From positions 310,001-374,000 of the forward strand of contig MSED01000009.1 in the NCBI GenBank assembly GCA_002099365.1: DNA of 64,000 nt, given 5' to 3'. Source of the DNA: Phialophora verrucosa (lineage: Eukaryota; Ascomycota; Eurotiomycetes; Chaetothyriales; Herpotrichiellaceae). Of the stretch, positions 33,001 through 43,166 are shown one piece after another. Numbering within the stretch: the stretch's first letter is position 1; every line of letters begins with the position of its first letter. The translations under genes were made by a program, and so were the position numbers. The notes beneath the pieces are model-generated. The model did not search any database. It saw nothing but the letters and a program-made list of their open reading frames with translations, and was not told where the DNA came from.

Positions 33001-36000
33001 AGCGCATATCGACAAGTGGGGTGGACTGGACTGGTGTATCGTTACGTTCCACACCCAGTTCGGGATGGTCCTCAAGATGCTTCATCACAGCGTCGATTTC
33101 TTCCCAAGATGGAACGGGGTGGTCTTGATGCCGGAGTGACGGTCCTGGCATGTCGAACTCATCCTCTTCCACTTGCGGATGGACACCCAGCTCTTTCGTT
33201 GGCTCTGAAAACTTCTGCGACGTTTCAGCCTCGTCATCAGCTGACTTCTCCTCAATAACCTCCACGATCTCTTCTTCACTGCTCTGGTCGTCGTCTTCGA
33301 ACACTTCAACAGTGTCCTCCGCGTCATTGACGGACCCGTGATCTTTCTCCGCGTAGTGAGGCATATCAGCTGGAGGTGAGGACAAGTTGGCCGTGAGCTC
33401 TGTTGGAGGACTCGGTAGTGCTGCGTATTTGGAGGCTTCTAGTCCTCGGACCTTCTGTGGCGTCGCAAAGGAAGAAGACGCCAGTGACCCTGAGCCACCC
33501 GGATTGAACTCGAAGGGCTTCGCTAAAGCAGAAAGGGAGGACTTTGGTTTCCGACGGGAGTTCTCTGAGCTGTCTGTGGGTTTAGTAGGGGCCTCTGCCT
33601 CTTCTTCGACGTTATCCATGGCGTCAGGCTCGGTTTCCCGCTCAGTCTCCATTTTCTGGTCGATATCAAGTGGGGGCCGAGCCTCACTAAACATAGCAGC
33701 ATCACTTGCGTTAGTGAAAGTGAAGGCAGACTCTGCGTCAACAACGCCCTTGGTGTCCTCGACCTTCTCTTGAGCATTGACTGACTCGTTGTCGTTGCTG
33801 GTCAGTTGCGACTCATCTGCAGGAATATAGGCCCATCCGTCAAAATGCTTCTTTGAACTTCCCGGTTGAGGTCCATTGGCATCAACATCATCCACAATCT
33901 CGGAAAGGATCCTTCTATGCTGGAACGGCGCTGACTCGGCGAAGACAGGACTTCGATCACCGTCGCCATCATGCCTTCGTGCTCTCTTTTGCCTGTCTGC
34001 TGGAGCCATTGGGCGGCCCCCATCATCTGTTGGCTCTGGTTCTGATTCATCAGACTGGGCGCCTCTCAATTTAGTTGCAGGAACCGGCACAGGTTTGCTC
34101 GCTCTTCTTGTAGCCTTCGTTCCTGGATCAATGACAACATTCTGAAATATGCTGCTCGTGTTATCGGGCGGCGCATCAGCATCAGATGCCACACTAACAT
34201 TGAAACGCGACTCTGCAGACTGGGAGGGATTGAATTCCGGAGCATCGACGTTGAATGTCGCGGAGCTGAATTTGAATGGAGTGTCTTTGGGCGTGGCCTG
34301 CGGCATAAATGATGGTGTAAATGCAGGAGCGTCGGCATTAAGTTGAGAAATCGAGAACCTGTTCTTGGCGGAACCCCTATCAGCCAGGGGCGCTGGTTTG
34401 GATTGTGCTAAGCGGACCGGTTGCATGAAAGCTGGTGCTCCAAATGAGAAGTTTGAACTCGAGAACCCTGCCCGAGGATCGAATTCTTTGGCTTCGACAT
34501 TCAATTTAGAGTTTATAGGAGCAGGCTCTGGAGCAGGTTTTGATTCTGCCTTGGCTGCGTCACTCAAAGCTTGCCAGTTCACAAATGGATTCTTGTCGTC
34601 CATCAGCATTGGCGTAGCGGCTATGCTTGGATTGGTTTCGATGTCGGATCTTTCGTCTGCAGCTGTCATAGTCTCGGGTCGCCTCAAAATGGGAAGCTCT
34701 TCATTCACGGTTTCATCGACGATGGAGCCCTTCCGCCGAGGCAGACCAAAATTCTCCGGGTCCTCGGCATGCAGGCTGTCGTGCTTCGCATGTAACGCAG
34801 CTTCGGCTTCGTCGATCTCCCGTTGCAGCGCCATACTAAGGTTATGGCGATGGCTCTTAGGTGTAGGATGCGCGATCTCAATGGGGGTGCGGGATGACTC
34901 GCTGAATTGAGGAGTGTGAGATAGGCTGTCGACTCGCTGAGGCAGAACAGGGTTCGGAGGATTTTGAGAGGCATGTTGAGGGTGCGCATGTCCTCTCGGT
35001 TGCAGCATGTGATTCCGGGCTTGTTCAGGGCCGAGTTGCATGGTCGGCGCACGCACGTGCATGGGTTGCGACAGGACCTCTCCCATGTTCGGGAGGTGTA
35101 ACGGATGGTTCGGAGAGAAGCTGTTCTGACGTGAGGAGAGGGGTTGGATATTCGGTCGAGAGCCATTGCCGAAAGCATTCGGCTGTGGTAGTGTCGGTTC
35201 ATAGGGCGAGATCCGTCCATGAAAGCCGGGGAGTGCAACAGACGCCTTGTACCCGTGCATGTTCTTCGGCGGCCCATTGAACTGCGAAGATGCAACAGAT
35301 CCTGGTTGAGGACTGATTCCAGCAGACGACATTAGAGAGGGCGAAAATGGATTGCTTGTCGCCCTGAGCGGGTTACTTGCCGATGAGGAGGGTGCGATGG
35401 GTGGTGAGGCAGTGAGTCCTGGATAAGCTGTCGATGAAACCCGGCTCATCGTGGCAGAGAAAGGTGACCGTGTTGACGGGGGAGCCTCCGAGCCGCTGGG
35501 GCTGACACCGAGCGCACGGAGTTTCTCTTCCTTCAGGCTTTCAACCCACGACTCCCATTCTGCTTGGTCGGGTATATGCACCTGGAATTGTCGCAACTTC
35601 TGTTCCGCGTTCACCTCGGTGGGATCGGGGTAGACAGGGCGGCTCTGGCCACTGCTCCCTCCCGAGCCTTCAGAAGGCAGGTGTGTCAATTCAAAACCGT
35701 CCACAGAATACCCAGCGGCAATCCATCCCTGTATTCGTGCCCGGACCTCTTCTGGCGTCAATAAAGGAGGTAGGCCGGCGGCATCGCGATCCGCGAGCGG
35801 CAATGCGATGATACAGGTCTTGCCTTTACAAATAACCTTCTTCTTTGGTCTTTGAAAAGATTGCATCGAAGTTGGCCGCGGCCGAGCTGCTGAGGTTGGG
35901 CTCTCTGGTGGTTTCACATCGTCTTCCGCGGGAGAGACTCGACGAGGGAGAACAGGCAACGGCCTTTCCGGCGAAGCAACCTTCTCCGACTCCTGCTCGC

Positions 36001-36760
36001 CCATATTGCTTTGTCCAAGCGGCGGAAGTGGTGTACGAAGCCGTTTCGACACTATTGACAGGCTGCCGGAAGCATGGAACGTGTCTTGGGTGACGGTAGC
36101 GAGACTTTCGGTGCTGCGGTGTTTCACCGGAGCGCGACCGACGCTGTCGGCAGGGGACGCTCCCCAGCTGTCAAGGTACGCTACACGGGTCGGTGTGTTC
36201 TCGCCCTCCTTTTGACTTGTCTCGGATCCGCTGTCTTCAGAGTCGCTTAGCCAATTGGGTCTTTCGGAATGCGGATTTCGTAGCTCGTGCGTAGGATCGA
36301 GAGTGGGGGTATCCCCGTATTCACGACGTCGTGGGCGTGATCGACCGCCGCCAATTTCGTCGCCGGGATCCAGGAACGACCGAGAGTACGAACTCGGGAG
36401 AGGGGTGTCTTCGAAGTCCAGGCGGTGACTGGCAGAGGTCGAGGGCAGCTGAGGTGTTCTTCGAGGACTCGGGGTAGCGTACGGCGAGCCCCAGGCGGCC
36501 GCGTAGTAGGCGCCGCTACCGTCGCGTTGACGCAGATACTCGGGCGATCGGAAGTAATCTGGCTGGTCGCGGTCGCGCCGCAGACCCGGCAGGGGTGGGA
36601 GAGTAAAAGGAGACACCCAGTCGTTTTCGAAAGGAGTGGACGAAAGAGAGTGCTCTTTCAGAGGATGGAAGGAGTCGTGATGGCCGCGAAGAGGGTAGAA
36701 GCCCGTATCGTGGCTGCCGGTAGGGGAATTTTCGAATTGACTGAGCCCGTCGAGGTTCAT
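30080..36760 (-). CDS. Large coiled-coil scaffold protein, myosin-heavy-chain-like but with no motor domain
   Basis: One exon encodes 2226 residues. The first 1300 residues are Ser/Pro-rich and probably disordered. One folded-looking island lies near residues 305-430, with ICKGKTCIIALPLADRD and EVRARIQGWIAAGYSVDGF. A short conserved segment near 1325 reads FFDGHVNDLVDGILENRL. A long heptad-rich coiled coil runs from about 1435 to 1880, and a second block with WLRELLSVRVDDLDEI and AAIRLRANLQMEQQ follows to about 2035. The tail is disordered and ends with an acidic FDLTDDVDDD patch. Orthologues in other filamentous fungi are often labelled myosin class II heavy chain, but I see no ATPase motor, so the name is misleading. 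A cytoskeletal, septal or spindle-pole scaffold is plausible but unproven. Confidence 0.85.
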   Translation of the reverse strand: MNLDGLSQFENSPTGSHDTGFYPLRGHHDSFHPLKEHSLSSTPFENDWVSPFTLPPLPGLRRDRDQPDYFRSPEYLRQRDGSGAYYAAAWGSPYATPSPRRTPQLPSTSASHRLDFEDTPLPSSYSRSFLDPGDEIGGGRSRPRRREYGDTPTLDPTHELRNPHSERPNWLSDSEDSGSETSQKEGENTPTRVAYLDSWGASPADSVGRAPVKHRSTESLATVTQDTFHASGSLSIVSKRLRTPLPPLGQSNMGEQESEKVASPERPLPVLPRRVSPAEDDVKPPESPTSAARPRPTSMQSFQRPKKKVICKGKTCIIALPLADRDAAGLPPLLTPEEVRARIQGWIAAGYSVDGFELTHLPSEGSGGSSGQSRPVYPDPTEVNAEQKLRQFQVHIPDQAEWESWVESLKEEKLRALGVSPSGSEAPPSTRSPFSATMSRVSSTAYPGLTASPPIAPSSSASNPLRATSNPFSPSLMSSAGISPQPGSVASSQFNGPPKNMHGYKASVALPGFHGRISPYEPTLPQPNAFGNGSRPNIQPLSSRQNSFSPNHPLHLPNMGEVLSQPMHVRAPTMQLGPEQARNHMLQPRGHAHPQHASQNPPNPVLPQRVDSLSHTPQFSESSRTPIEIAHPTPKSHRHNLSMALQREIDEAEAALHAKHDSLHAEDPENFGLPRRKGSIVDETVNEELPILRRPETMTAADERSDIETNPSIAATPMLMDDKNPFVNWQALSDAAKAESKPAPEPAPINSKLNVEAKEFDPRAGFSSSNFSFGAPAFMQPVRLAQSKPAPLADRGSAKNRFSISQLNADAPAFTPSFMPQATPKDTPFKFSSATFNVDAPEFNPSQSAESRFNVSVASDADAPPDNTSSIFQNVVIDPGTKATRRASKPVPVPATKLRGAQSDESEPEPTDDGGRPMAPADRQKRARRHDGDGDRSPVFAESAPFQHRRILSEIVDDVDANGPQPGSSKKHFDGWAYIPADESQLTSNDNESVNAQEKVEDTKGVVDAESAFTFTNASDAAMFSEARPPLDIDQKMETERETEPDAMDNVEEEAEAPTKPTDSSENSRRKPKSSLSALAKPFEFNPGGSGSLASSSFATPQKVRGLEASKYAALPSPPTELTANLSSPPADMPHYAEKDHGSVNDAEDTVEVFEDDDQSSEEEIVEVIEEKSADDEAETSQKFSEPTKELGVHPQVEEDEFDMPGPSLRHQDHPVPSWEEIDAVMKHLEDHPELGVERNDTPVQSTPLVDMRLGGIFRSDAPSPSPRRMHDNKSAQGDTSYPPSYGLGIGVHKLNSGRDDVSDWGDALPAPEAAKFQLRSQFFDGHVNDLVDGILENRLGPLERALETIQNSLTLIATQPKPKRDRRSMSTEQKESDADDEDDYDAFEGFSSYRARSPMARRGERKHDLIRAAVAEAMATYQPPPQPQPTINMTEVNSVLQEMRQLAQQGGSQNTQTELKTIMEDVISHHPRLRGSRVREDHDTAELKLKPQIDGLESMLKISQEHAAEEARLRRKAEEGINELKLRLRIAEEEAAQYRESSEEAQNTLTAFVEEKESYKNLERDLEGLTLKNTALEHTLEEYRVSSDQWREDIRHERANNQDLKRTLRELHQQLQEQTQSREGLRAKIERVQSQMTQVIQDMHAEQDDWRNKEHSLQSRIAIAQDALEQERRHREKAEVELGVLDKEHKANLHLKNVLEQAQSDILRLNELVASLREENRALDTKAFNLDRELAHTKNSKDAELATSTLKLQAELESALTQLQSVRADSDAQITRLQGRLDHAELGLEEQKVKHDSLLAEALEAHQKALREADERMEAALGEQHRAHEKILDELRDRHARELDDSSDTRTRLEHQFNERLNLGDDKIKHLENKVTDLEDRLAITKSAARAAVEAATAKGVNLPTPASSVVASPPQRAATASMSYARGSEVPEKISPQALRESIMVLQDQLQNREQKIEQLEAELAAADKDAPAKLKERDTEISWLRELLSVRVDDLDEITTALSKPDFDRDTVRDAAIRLRANLQMEQQLKERAAGGGLTSSFPSISSLSSYAQSPRALPMAAAAAWGNWRKARDTSIGALSDLATNIGNQTPSKSTVGSPASFLSGMITPPATSQKTPTSGDPPLQAPPTMRPLAAAAAQARKSGGPEARPLRAYNSKPRALSSKQAEKRPESSASQRDIEPPQTPTQVKNQPSFDLTDDVDDDASPLDEDTGPVEEAKPITE

Positions 36761-37595
36761 GAACGGAGGTCGCGGCGGGTTGGCGATTGGCGGAACTCTA
36801 TTGCAGAGGAGTCAAGACCCGGGGCGCTCAGAGGGAGATGGACGATGACACGACAGCAAGCATGAGATCCTCCGACACGCAGCGCCATGGAAAGGTAGAA
36901 CGCAAGGACTTCGAGATGGAGGTGAATTAGTTCAGACGTGCTGTTGAGGTGTCAAAATCCAGAAATGAGTTGAATCGAGATGGGAAATCAGCCGGCATTA
37001 GCAAATTGACTTAGCGACGCCGACGCGACGCGCTAGGCGTTAGGACTGGCCCTCAATGAGCACGCTAAGTCTCCCTAATTATGCGCTGGCGATGGCTGAT
37101 TGGCGGGTCTCACACTAAGCACCGGCGCCGTCCGCTGGGAGCTGGAAAATCAACGCATGTTCCAGGGATCAGGCTCCCGAAAAAGAGCCACACACACACA
37201 GCACAAATTCTCCGAGGCCACATAGAGCCCGAATGCGGCTCCAAGAGGGAAAGAGAGAGAAGAGCGACATATTCGGACGAGGCTGTTTGTACATTGCTGT
37301 TTGTACATTGCCGATATGTATATGCTATTGAAATCGGGGCCGGCTTCCATTAGACAAGGGCCGATGTGCTGCTGCAGGAATGCCAGTGCGACAGGCCGCA
37401 CCCAGACCCTCCAACGCCGTAGCTGAAATCACCTTTCCATCTCTGCACGATCTGCGCTTGCGGGTCATCTTGTTTGTCATCACGTCGTTATCAAATATTA
37501 GAGCCAGTGTACTCCGATGATTCTCAGATACTCATCCCGTACCCCGGGAGTCTGATGGATTCCCTCAGACGCCTTGCGTGCCATGCTAAAACGCC
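36761..37595. other. Intergenic: coiled-coil gene promoter and 3' flank of a Zn2Cys6 gene
   Basis: This 835-bp region has no supported gene. A tandem duplication of a 14-nt unit (GCTGTTTGTACATT) lies at about 37282-37309, and a CA-repeat run near 37191-37201. Confidence 0.55.
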
Positions 37596-39681
37596 TCAAA
37601 ATGCAACGGCCTCTCTGTGCACGGAAAATGTCTTCCATGTCGGATCCAATGCCTTTGTCGCCTCGAAGAGGATTTGCCGACCATCGTAGTCCACATTCTT
37701 TTTGATTTCGTGGAACCGGTTCTTCTCGGGTACCAATTCTCCGTCTGGAAGCCCTTCTTCCTCGAGCTCCATGATTCTTTGGGCCAGAACTGCCATAATG
37801 GGTCCCTCCCACACGCCTTCTTTGCCAGCCCGTTTCAGCTGAGCGACAGCCCGCCGCCTGAGACTCCAGTCTCGACATTTGCAGGCGACAAAGAAGAGCG
37901 GGTGTACAATGCCAAGCTCCATGGTGAAGGGTGTAGCTTCGTCCTCCAGAGGCCTTTGTTCGGGCATGGCGAGGGCAGTGGTCATCTGTTCAACCTTAAA
38001 GACCATGTCCTCAAATTCATCTTCGAAAACATCAAACGTGCTCTCCGGTCCACAGTCTATGCACGCCTTGAGCATGATGACAGCTGTCTTGATCTGAAGC
38101 CGCAGCCCCAACAGGCTTTTGAGGTCGGTACTGCTTAACCGCGGACCCTGGGCCGAGAAGAAGTTTTCCAGGGCGGCCATCCAGGCGTCAAATATTTCGA
38201 GCGCCTCTTGACGTCGACTCTGCCACTCCAAAGGCACAGCATCGCGTCTCCAATATCGATACATCCGTGCATCCGACTTGACTAGCTGATACACCGAAAC
38301 AAGAAGATTGTCGAGATGGTACCGGACTTGACTCAAGCTGAGGTTGGTAGGTAATATCCGGGGGACTTGGCTAACGTCGGTGGATAAAGGCTCTGCAATG
38401 TCTTTCGAAAAGGTGCAAGCCTGAATGTCGTATCGAGCGAAGACCCGTAGGAGCTCATCTACCTCATCCTGAGGCATCTCGCGGAACTTCGCTTTCGAGC
38501 CTGGAGAATAGGGTGTGAGTGAGGTGTCAGTGCTCTGAGGGATGTTCATCTGTCTAATCAACTCTCTCATGCCTTGTTGGTAGTGGATGACGGCGGCCAT
38601 GTTATTGCGGCGGAGGACTTCGAAGCAAGCAAATAATATACTTGCGATGATGGCAAGCTTGGCGTTGGACTTGGTGGGCTCGTTGAGTCTCTCATTCAAC
38701 TCCCGCAGGGCGCCACCGTAGAGCTTCAAGGCGTGTTGGTAGCTTTGATCGTCAATTAGCTGAGGGCTGTATTTGCCACAGCGGTCCTGGTAGTCTTCGT
38801 GCAAAGTCCCCAATGCAATGATTGCGTTCCGGACCACCGGCTCCTCTTGACCCACTTTGAGTACGAGTTTCGTCCAGAACCCCGTCTCGGACCCTCCAGC
38901 GAAGGCGGGTACGGTGCAATATTGGAACCGGTGGAAGATACGGCGTTCTTGGGTGGTGCCTTGAAACGGCTTGGTTATTGAATTGGGTTCAAATAGGTAT
39001 TCAAAGACTCTCGGACGCCGCTGAGGTGGCGAGACCGCACTTGATGCTGAGCTGCTAGAGCTGTCTTTGGGGAACTCGTACCCGTCGCATTTGCGTCCAG
39101 TGGAGGTACATCGCTTACCTGGAGGTCAAGTGAGCACTAATACGGACATTGGAGAGAGAGGCGGCTGGGGCCGAGTGACGGCTCACTTACAGTTTGGTTT
39201 CGTTTCGTCGCATTTTATCCTACGTATCTTCTCATCGTTAGCGATCGAGTGCGATGTGGCCAGTAGGAGAGCGGGGGAGACGAGTCTGGCGAGAGACACG
39301 GGACGAAGAGGGGGGACCGGTGTTGCCTCAGCAATCCACCGAGAAGATCAAGGGCTGTGGCGGGCACCAGGCGAGCATGGAACCGTGCACTTGGGATATG
39401 CGAGGCAGCCATTGGGTGGGCACGGACTTCCTTCTTAAACTCACCTTGCACGTCTTGCATCCCGTCCGTACTTTTGGTTTGCTAGCCCTCTTTCGGCGTG
39501 CCAAGGCCAGGGAGGCGCTGCTCGTACTGGATGATGACTGCCTTTCAAACTCTCTGCCAGGCATCGAGCCAGCCCTAGTGAAGAGAAGCTCTGGCTCAGG
39601 CACGGACACATACTGTGGGACTGCTGGTCGTGAGGGGATTGGGATAAAATAGGGGCCAGCTTGACTTTGCGGCGGCCACAT
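37596..39681 (-). CDS. Zn2Cys6 transcription factor, finger split over three exons
   Basis: This is a nuclear regulator of 598 residues. The exons are 39445-39681, 39191-39227 and 37596-39118, with introns of 217 and 72 bp. Splicing restores a perfect zinc cluster with cysteines at 75, 78, 85, 92, 95 and 102 (GCKTCK-IRRIKCDETKPNC-KRCTSTGRKCDGY). The middle exon is only 37 nt and carries the core of the cluster. The remainder has the helical C-terminal regulatory domain common in this sub-family, with GALRELNERLNE and FACFEVLRRNNMAAVIHYQQG. I chose ATG 39681 as the first in-frame Met. A start at the later Met (residue 40) would still include the finger. The gene has no functional neighbours that point to a target. 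Confidence 0.92.
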
Positions 39682-41347
39682 GGTGCGGGCGGAGTTGGAA
39701 CCCGGTGGCAAGATGTCGTGTCAAAAGTACGAGGGGCGCCAGCGCAGAGGTTGCAGTTGGAGTACCGGGAGACCTGCGGCGGAACTGTCCAAGCTCGAAA
39801 AAGGATCTGCGGTGGCCGGATTGGTGGCAGTCGCCTCTGCAGTAGTTGGCTCGGGTCCCGTGTGAGCGTGCTATGCAGGTACTGGAGACGGGTGAGGGAG
39901 GGGCAAGGTCAGATGAAGCAACAACTGTTACGAAGAAGCAAGCTTGCGGAAATTATGTACGTATATACCAATGAAGGGAGCGTCAAATGCCGTCAATGTC
40001 CTAATCGGACTTCTGAAGGTCTTTTGTCGAATAGTTAGCCTGCCAGGCTGCTTCAGAGTGCTTGGAGCTTCAGCTGGGAGAAGGAGCCTCGGGGGCGGGA
40101 AGCAGCCATGCAATAAGACCGTGCAGTTTTACCATTTGGCGGCAGCACAGGCAAGGACAGCACGCCCAACAAGGCTGGCAAGCCTGGAATGGCGATGGTT
40201 TAGGCGGTGTCGCCGAAGGACCAGTTAACTGTGGAGGATCGCTTTGGGCGACAATAGGGCACGCAGGAGACGAGAGGGACCCAAACAGGAAGAGTCGTAG
40301 GCAGCTCCGAAGCGCCAAAGACGGAGGATGGATATGAGCCGAGGCGGGAAAGGTTGATGATGGGCCAGTATGCGAATTACTGCTGCAGTGCGGTCGGTTG
40401 ACGTTGGAAGAGAAGACAAAAGGACCGTTTTTGGCGGGGACGAACGTTTGTGAGCAAAAGGGCCGGTCAGCTTGAGAGAAAGAAAGTGCGGGAAACCTGC
40501 TCGAGACTGGCTGCGGTGCCAGAGAAATGCCGGTCGCGGCCTGGCTCCAATAAAACGGCCTCTCCGATTCGCTTAGCGGCGCCGCCTGCTGCTGGATTGG
40601 TTGGATCGTAAATTCTGGCAGTCGTGAGGCAGCGCTGTGCCACCACGGAGCTGTTTACGAGTAGGCTTGAATCCCGACTCACACCACACTCACTGCCGAC
40701 GCATTACCGATGCCGTTTGCCAAAGCCTTGCCGCAAGACTACGAAGAAGGCTTCAGGAACGCGAACACATTATTGGCCACCGCTGTCCGAAGACCTAGAT
40801 CTGCTATTTCCCATGCTTCGTATAAAGGCAATCTTGAGATTCTGTTAGCTGCAATGCACGTTCTCGGGAATCTCTCTCGCTCGTAGCTAGATGCGGCTGT
40901 GGCGACAGATGCGATTGCAGCCGTCTCTGACTGAATGGCCACAAATTAGACTGCTAAGCTCCCGACCCCGTACTCGCACAGCATCCAAGCTAGGCAATGT
41001 GAAGCACACCCTCTACGCCGTCACTGCATACCTAATAGTGTCAACTACCGTGCATGAAGACTACTCCGTACCAGCTTACGCGATCTAGCGGCACCTGGAG
41101 TCACATCAGCCTCACATATGTTTCATCCGGAGGACAGAGCTTCGGTGGAACACTTGAAGCGATGATGCAGTGCTACGGAGGGACATGCAGCACACAGCGA
41201 AACGCGCATGTCGTTGACCGCGCAGACCGCGTCGCGCAGTGCTCCAGACTGTTGGTCTGCGTGTCTGCGCTACACAGTACACAATGCAGATACAACACAT
41301 ACACAATTCCCACAGCTGTAGACATCCGTCGTCCAAACTACTGCATT
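39682..41347. other. Intergenic, no gene seen
   Basis: This 1.67-kb region separates two divergently transcribed genes, the Zn2Cys6 gene and the E2 gene. Open frames are short, overlap on both strands and show no domain. It presumably holds both promoters. Confidence 0.5.
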
Positions 41348-42360
41348 ATGGTAAGATACGCTCTCCCGTAAGAGACAAACCACTCTTCTCATCGAAACCA
41401 TGACAGGCTTCTCTCCGTCGGCTTGCCAAAGACCATGCAGGTCTGCAGTCAGCTCTTCCTCCCAACTACCTTTTCGCAGACGTTGAAGATGGCTGCTCTC
41501 TTCCAGACGACCTCACACACTTTACTGTGTTTGTTACTGGGGCAGATGGCACGCCTTATGCATCAGGATTATGGCGTCTGAGTTTAAAAATCCCCATGGA
41601 CTATCCCAAGAGTCCGCCTCAAGCCACCTTTAAGACGCGCATATACCACCCAAACATCGATGAGAAGACCGGCGCTGTCTGTCTGGAGACATTAAAGAGA
41701 GATTGGGATCCCAAGTTGACTCTAAAGGACATCCTGGTCACCATTTCGTGCCTCTTGATTCAACCCAATCCCGATTCAGCATTGAATGCAGCCGCCGGAG
41801 CCTTGATACAAGAAGACTATGAAGCCTTTTCAACCCAAGCGCAGCTGATGACGAGGATACACGCGCCGATTCCCAAGCATATGTCAGCAGCTGTTCAGGA
41901 AGCGAAGCGACGCGGTGAGGATGCCGACCATAATCCGGAATCAAAGCATATTGTCAATCAAGCAAATCCTGAAGAAGATGACATGAAAGAGAATGATGCG
42001 AGTCGACCAGGCGCATCGTCCACTTGTCCTCGTTCCACTTCACAGACTAGTGTCAGAGCAAAGCGGCCCCTCTCAGAACTGCCGGTTCCTGAAGATGGTG
42101 ATGTTGGGGCCTTGTCTGACACCAGTTCAGAGCCACGGAGGAAGTCACCTAGGATGGCGCCTCCGGACGTTTTAGATCGGACCACATCCTCAGAACCAGT
42201 GACAAAACCCGAAGACAACACAACGTATGGAAATGAGACGAAAGACGAGCAGACAGGGTTTGCTCCCTACTCACCGCTTGTGCCGGGTCCAATCGCAGTA
42301 TGCAAACCGTTGAGCACGAAAAGAAAAGGACAACCGCGTGTGGGAATTCGCAGGCTCTGA
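41348..42360 (+). CDS. Ubiquitin-conjugating enzyme E2, UBE2S-like, with a disordered tail ending IRRL
   Basis: This cytosolic/nuclear E2 passes ubiquitin from E1 to substrates or growing chains. The exons are 41348-41350 and 41407-42360, so the first coding exon is the start codon alone (ATG followed by donor GTAAGA). The product has 318 residues. The UBC domain spans about 1-155, with catalytic Cys93 in GAVCLETLKRDW after the HPN motif (YHPNID). The later block LLIQPNPDSALNAAAG matches the UBE2S type closely. Residues 160-318 are charged and Ser/Pro-rich, with basic patches, and the last four residues are IRRL. In animals the UBE2S tail ends LRRL and docks on the anaphase-promoting complex, so this fungal E2 may do the same. 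The role in K11-linked chains is inferred from the family. Confidence 0.9.
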
Positions 42361-43166
42361 GGCGTCTGGATCATGTAACGTCGCGTTGTTTGCTAGATTC
42401 TTCAGCCATTGGTCTGAGCGTTCAAGCGCACTCTGTGCACAGCATGAGTAGTCACGGACAACGAGTAGGGATAGACATGCATGGGGCCGGTCGGCTTGGT
42501 GACGCGTTGCCCACGCGCAACAGTTTTTCAATGAGTGTAGCCCAGCGTGCCCAGCTACTCGGTACATTGCACAGTAATCCGGGAAGACATCCGAGCGCAG
42601 ATCTGAGTGTTTCACCTCAGCAACAGCCCCTGGCCTGTTCGCGTCAGTGGGCACGCTACGAGGTACGCGTTCTATGTACTCGCACACAATGTGGTTTTGA
42701 GTCTTGGCACACGGACCAGCGCGCCGACCCCTCCAGCCTCCGACTGGCCAGCCACGGCTTTTCGGGCTAGCCTGGACCAAGCTTTCCTGCACGTCATTGG
42801 TGGCTGCCCCTGACCACCCGCGTGCAGCCCCGCATTTTTTGTTGTTTCCTAGCCTCACCACTCCGTACGGAAGGGGACAAATAGAAGGCTAGAAGGGGGG
42901 TTGGTGGCAAGCCGGTTGCAGCGAAAGGAGCTATATAGACACCATAGACCGTCTGCAATCGTGTTGAAATCCTTCAGACCACAAAATCCTCAAGATAACC
43001 TTACTCTACACTCTACAATCCACCCTCGATACTCGATACTCGATTCTCGATACATTATCAAAGAAAGTGGAAAATCAGCCTCCATCAATCCCATCCACCA
43101 AGTTTTCGGTCCAAGAAGATCACTTGAACAATATTGATTAAACTACCATCAGACACTCCCAGCACC
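42361..43166. other. Intergenic, no gene seen
   Basis: This 806-bp region lies between two plus-strand genes. A 196-codon minus-strand frame (42271-42861) overlaps the E2 gene and has no domain. Near 43025-43052 there is a short tandem run of CGATACT-type units in the leader of the wall-protein gene. Confidence 0.55.

Noticed and set aside
34365..34910. 181-codon frame antisense to the coiled-coil gene
   Set aside because: Lies wholly inside a 2226-codon frame and shows no domain.
42271..42861. 196-codon minus-strand frame overlapping the end of the E2 gene
   Set aside because: No domain, no start context, overlaps a secure gene.
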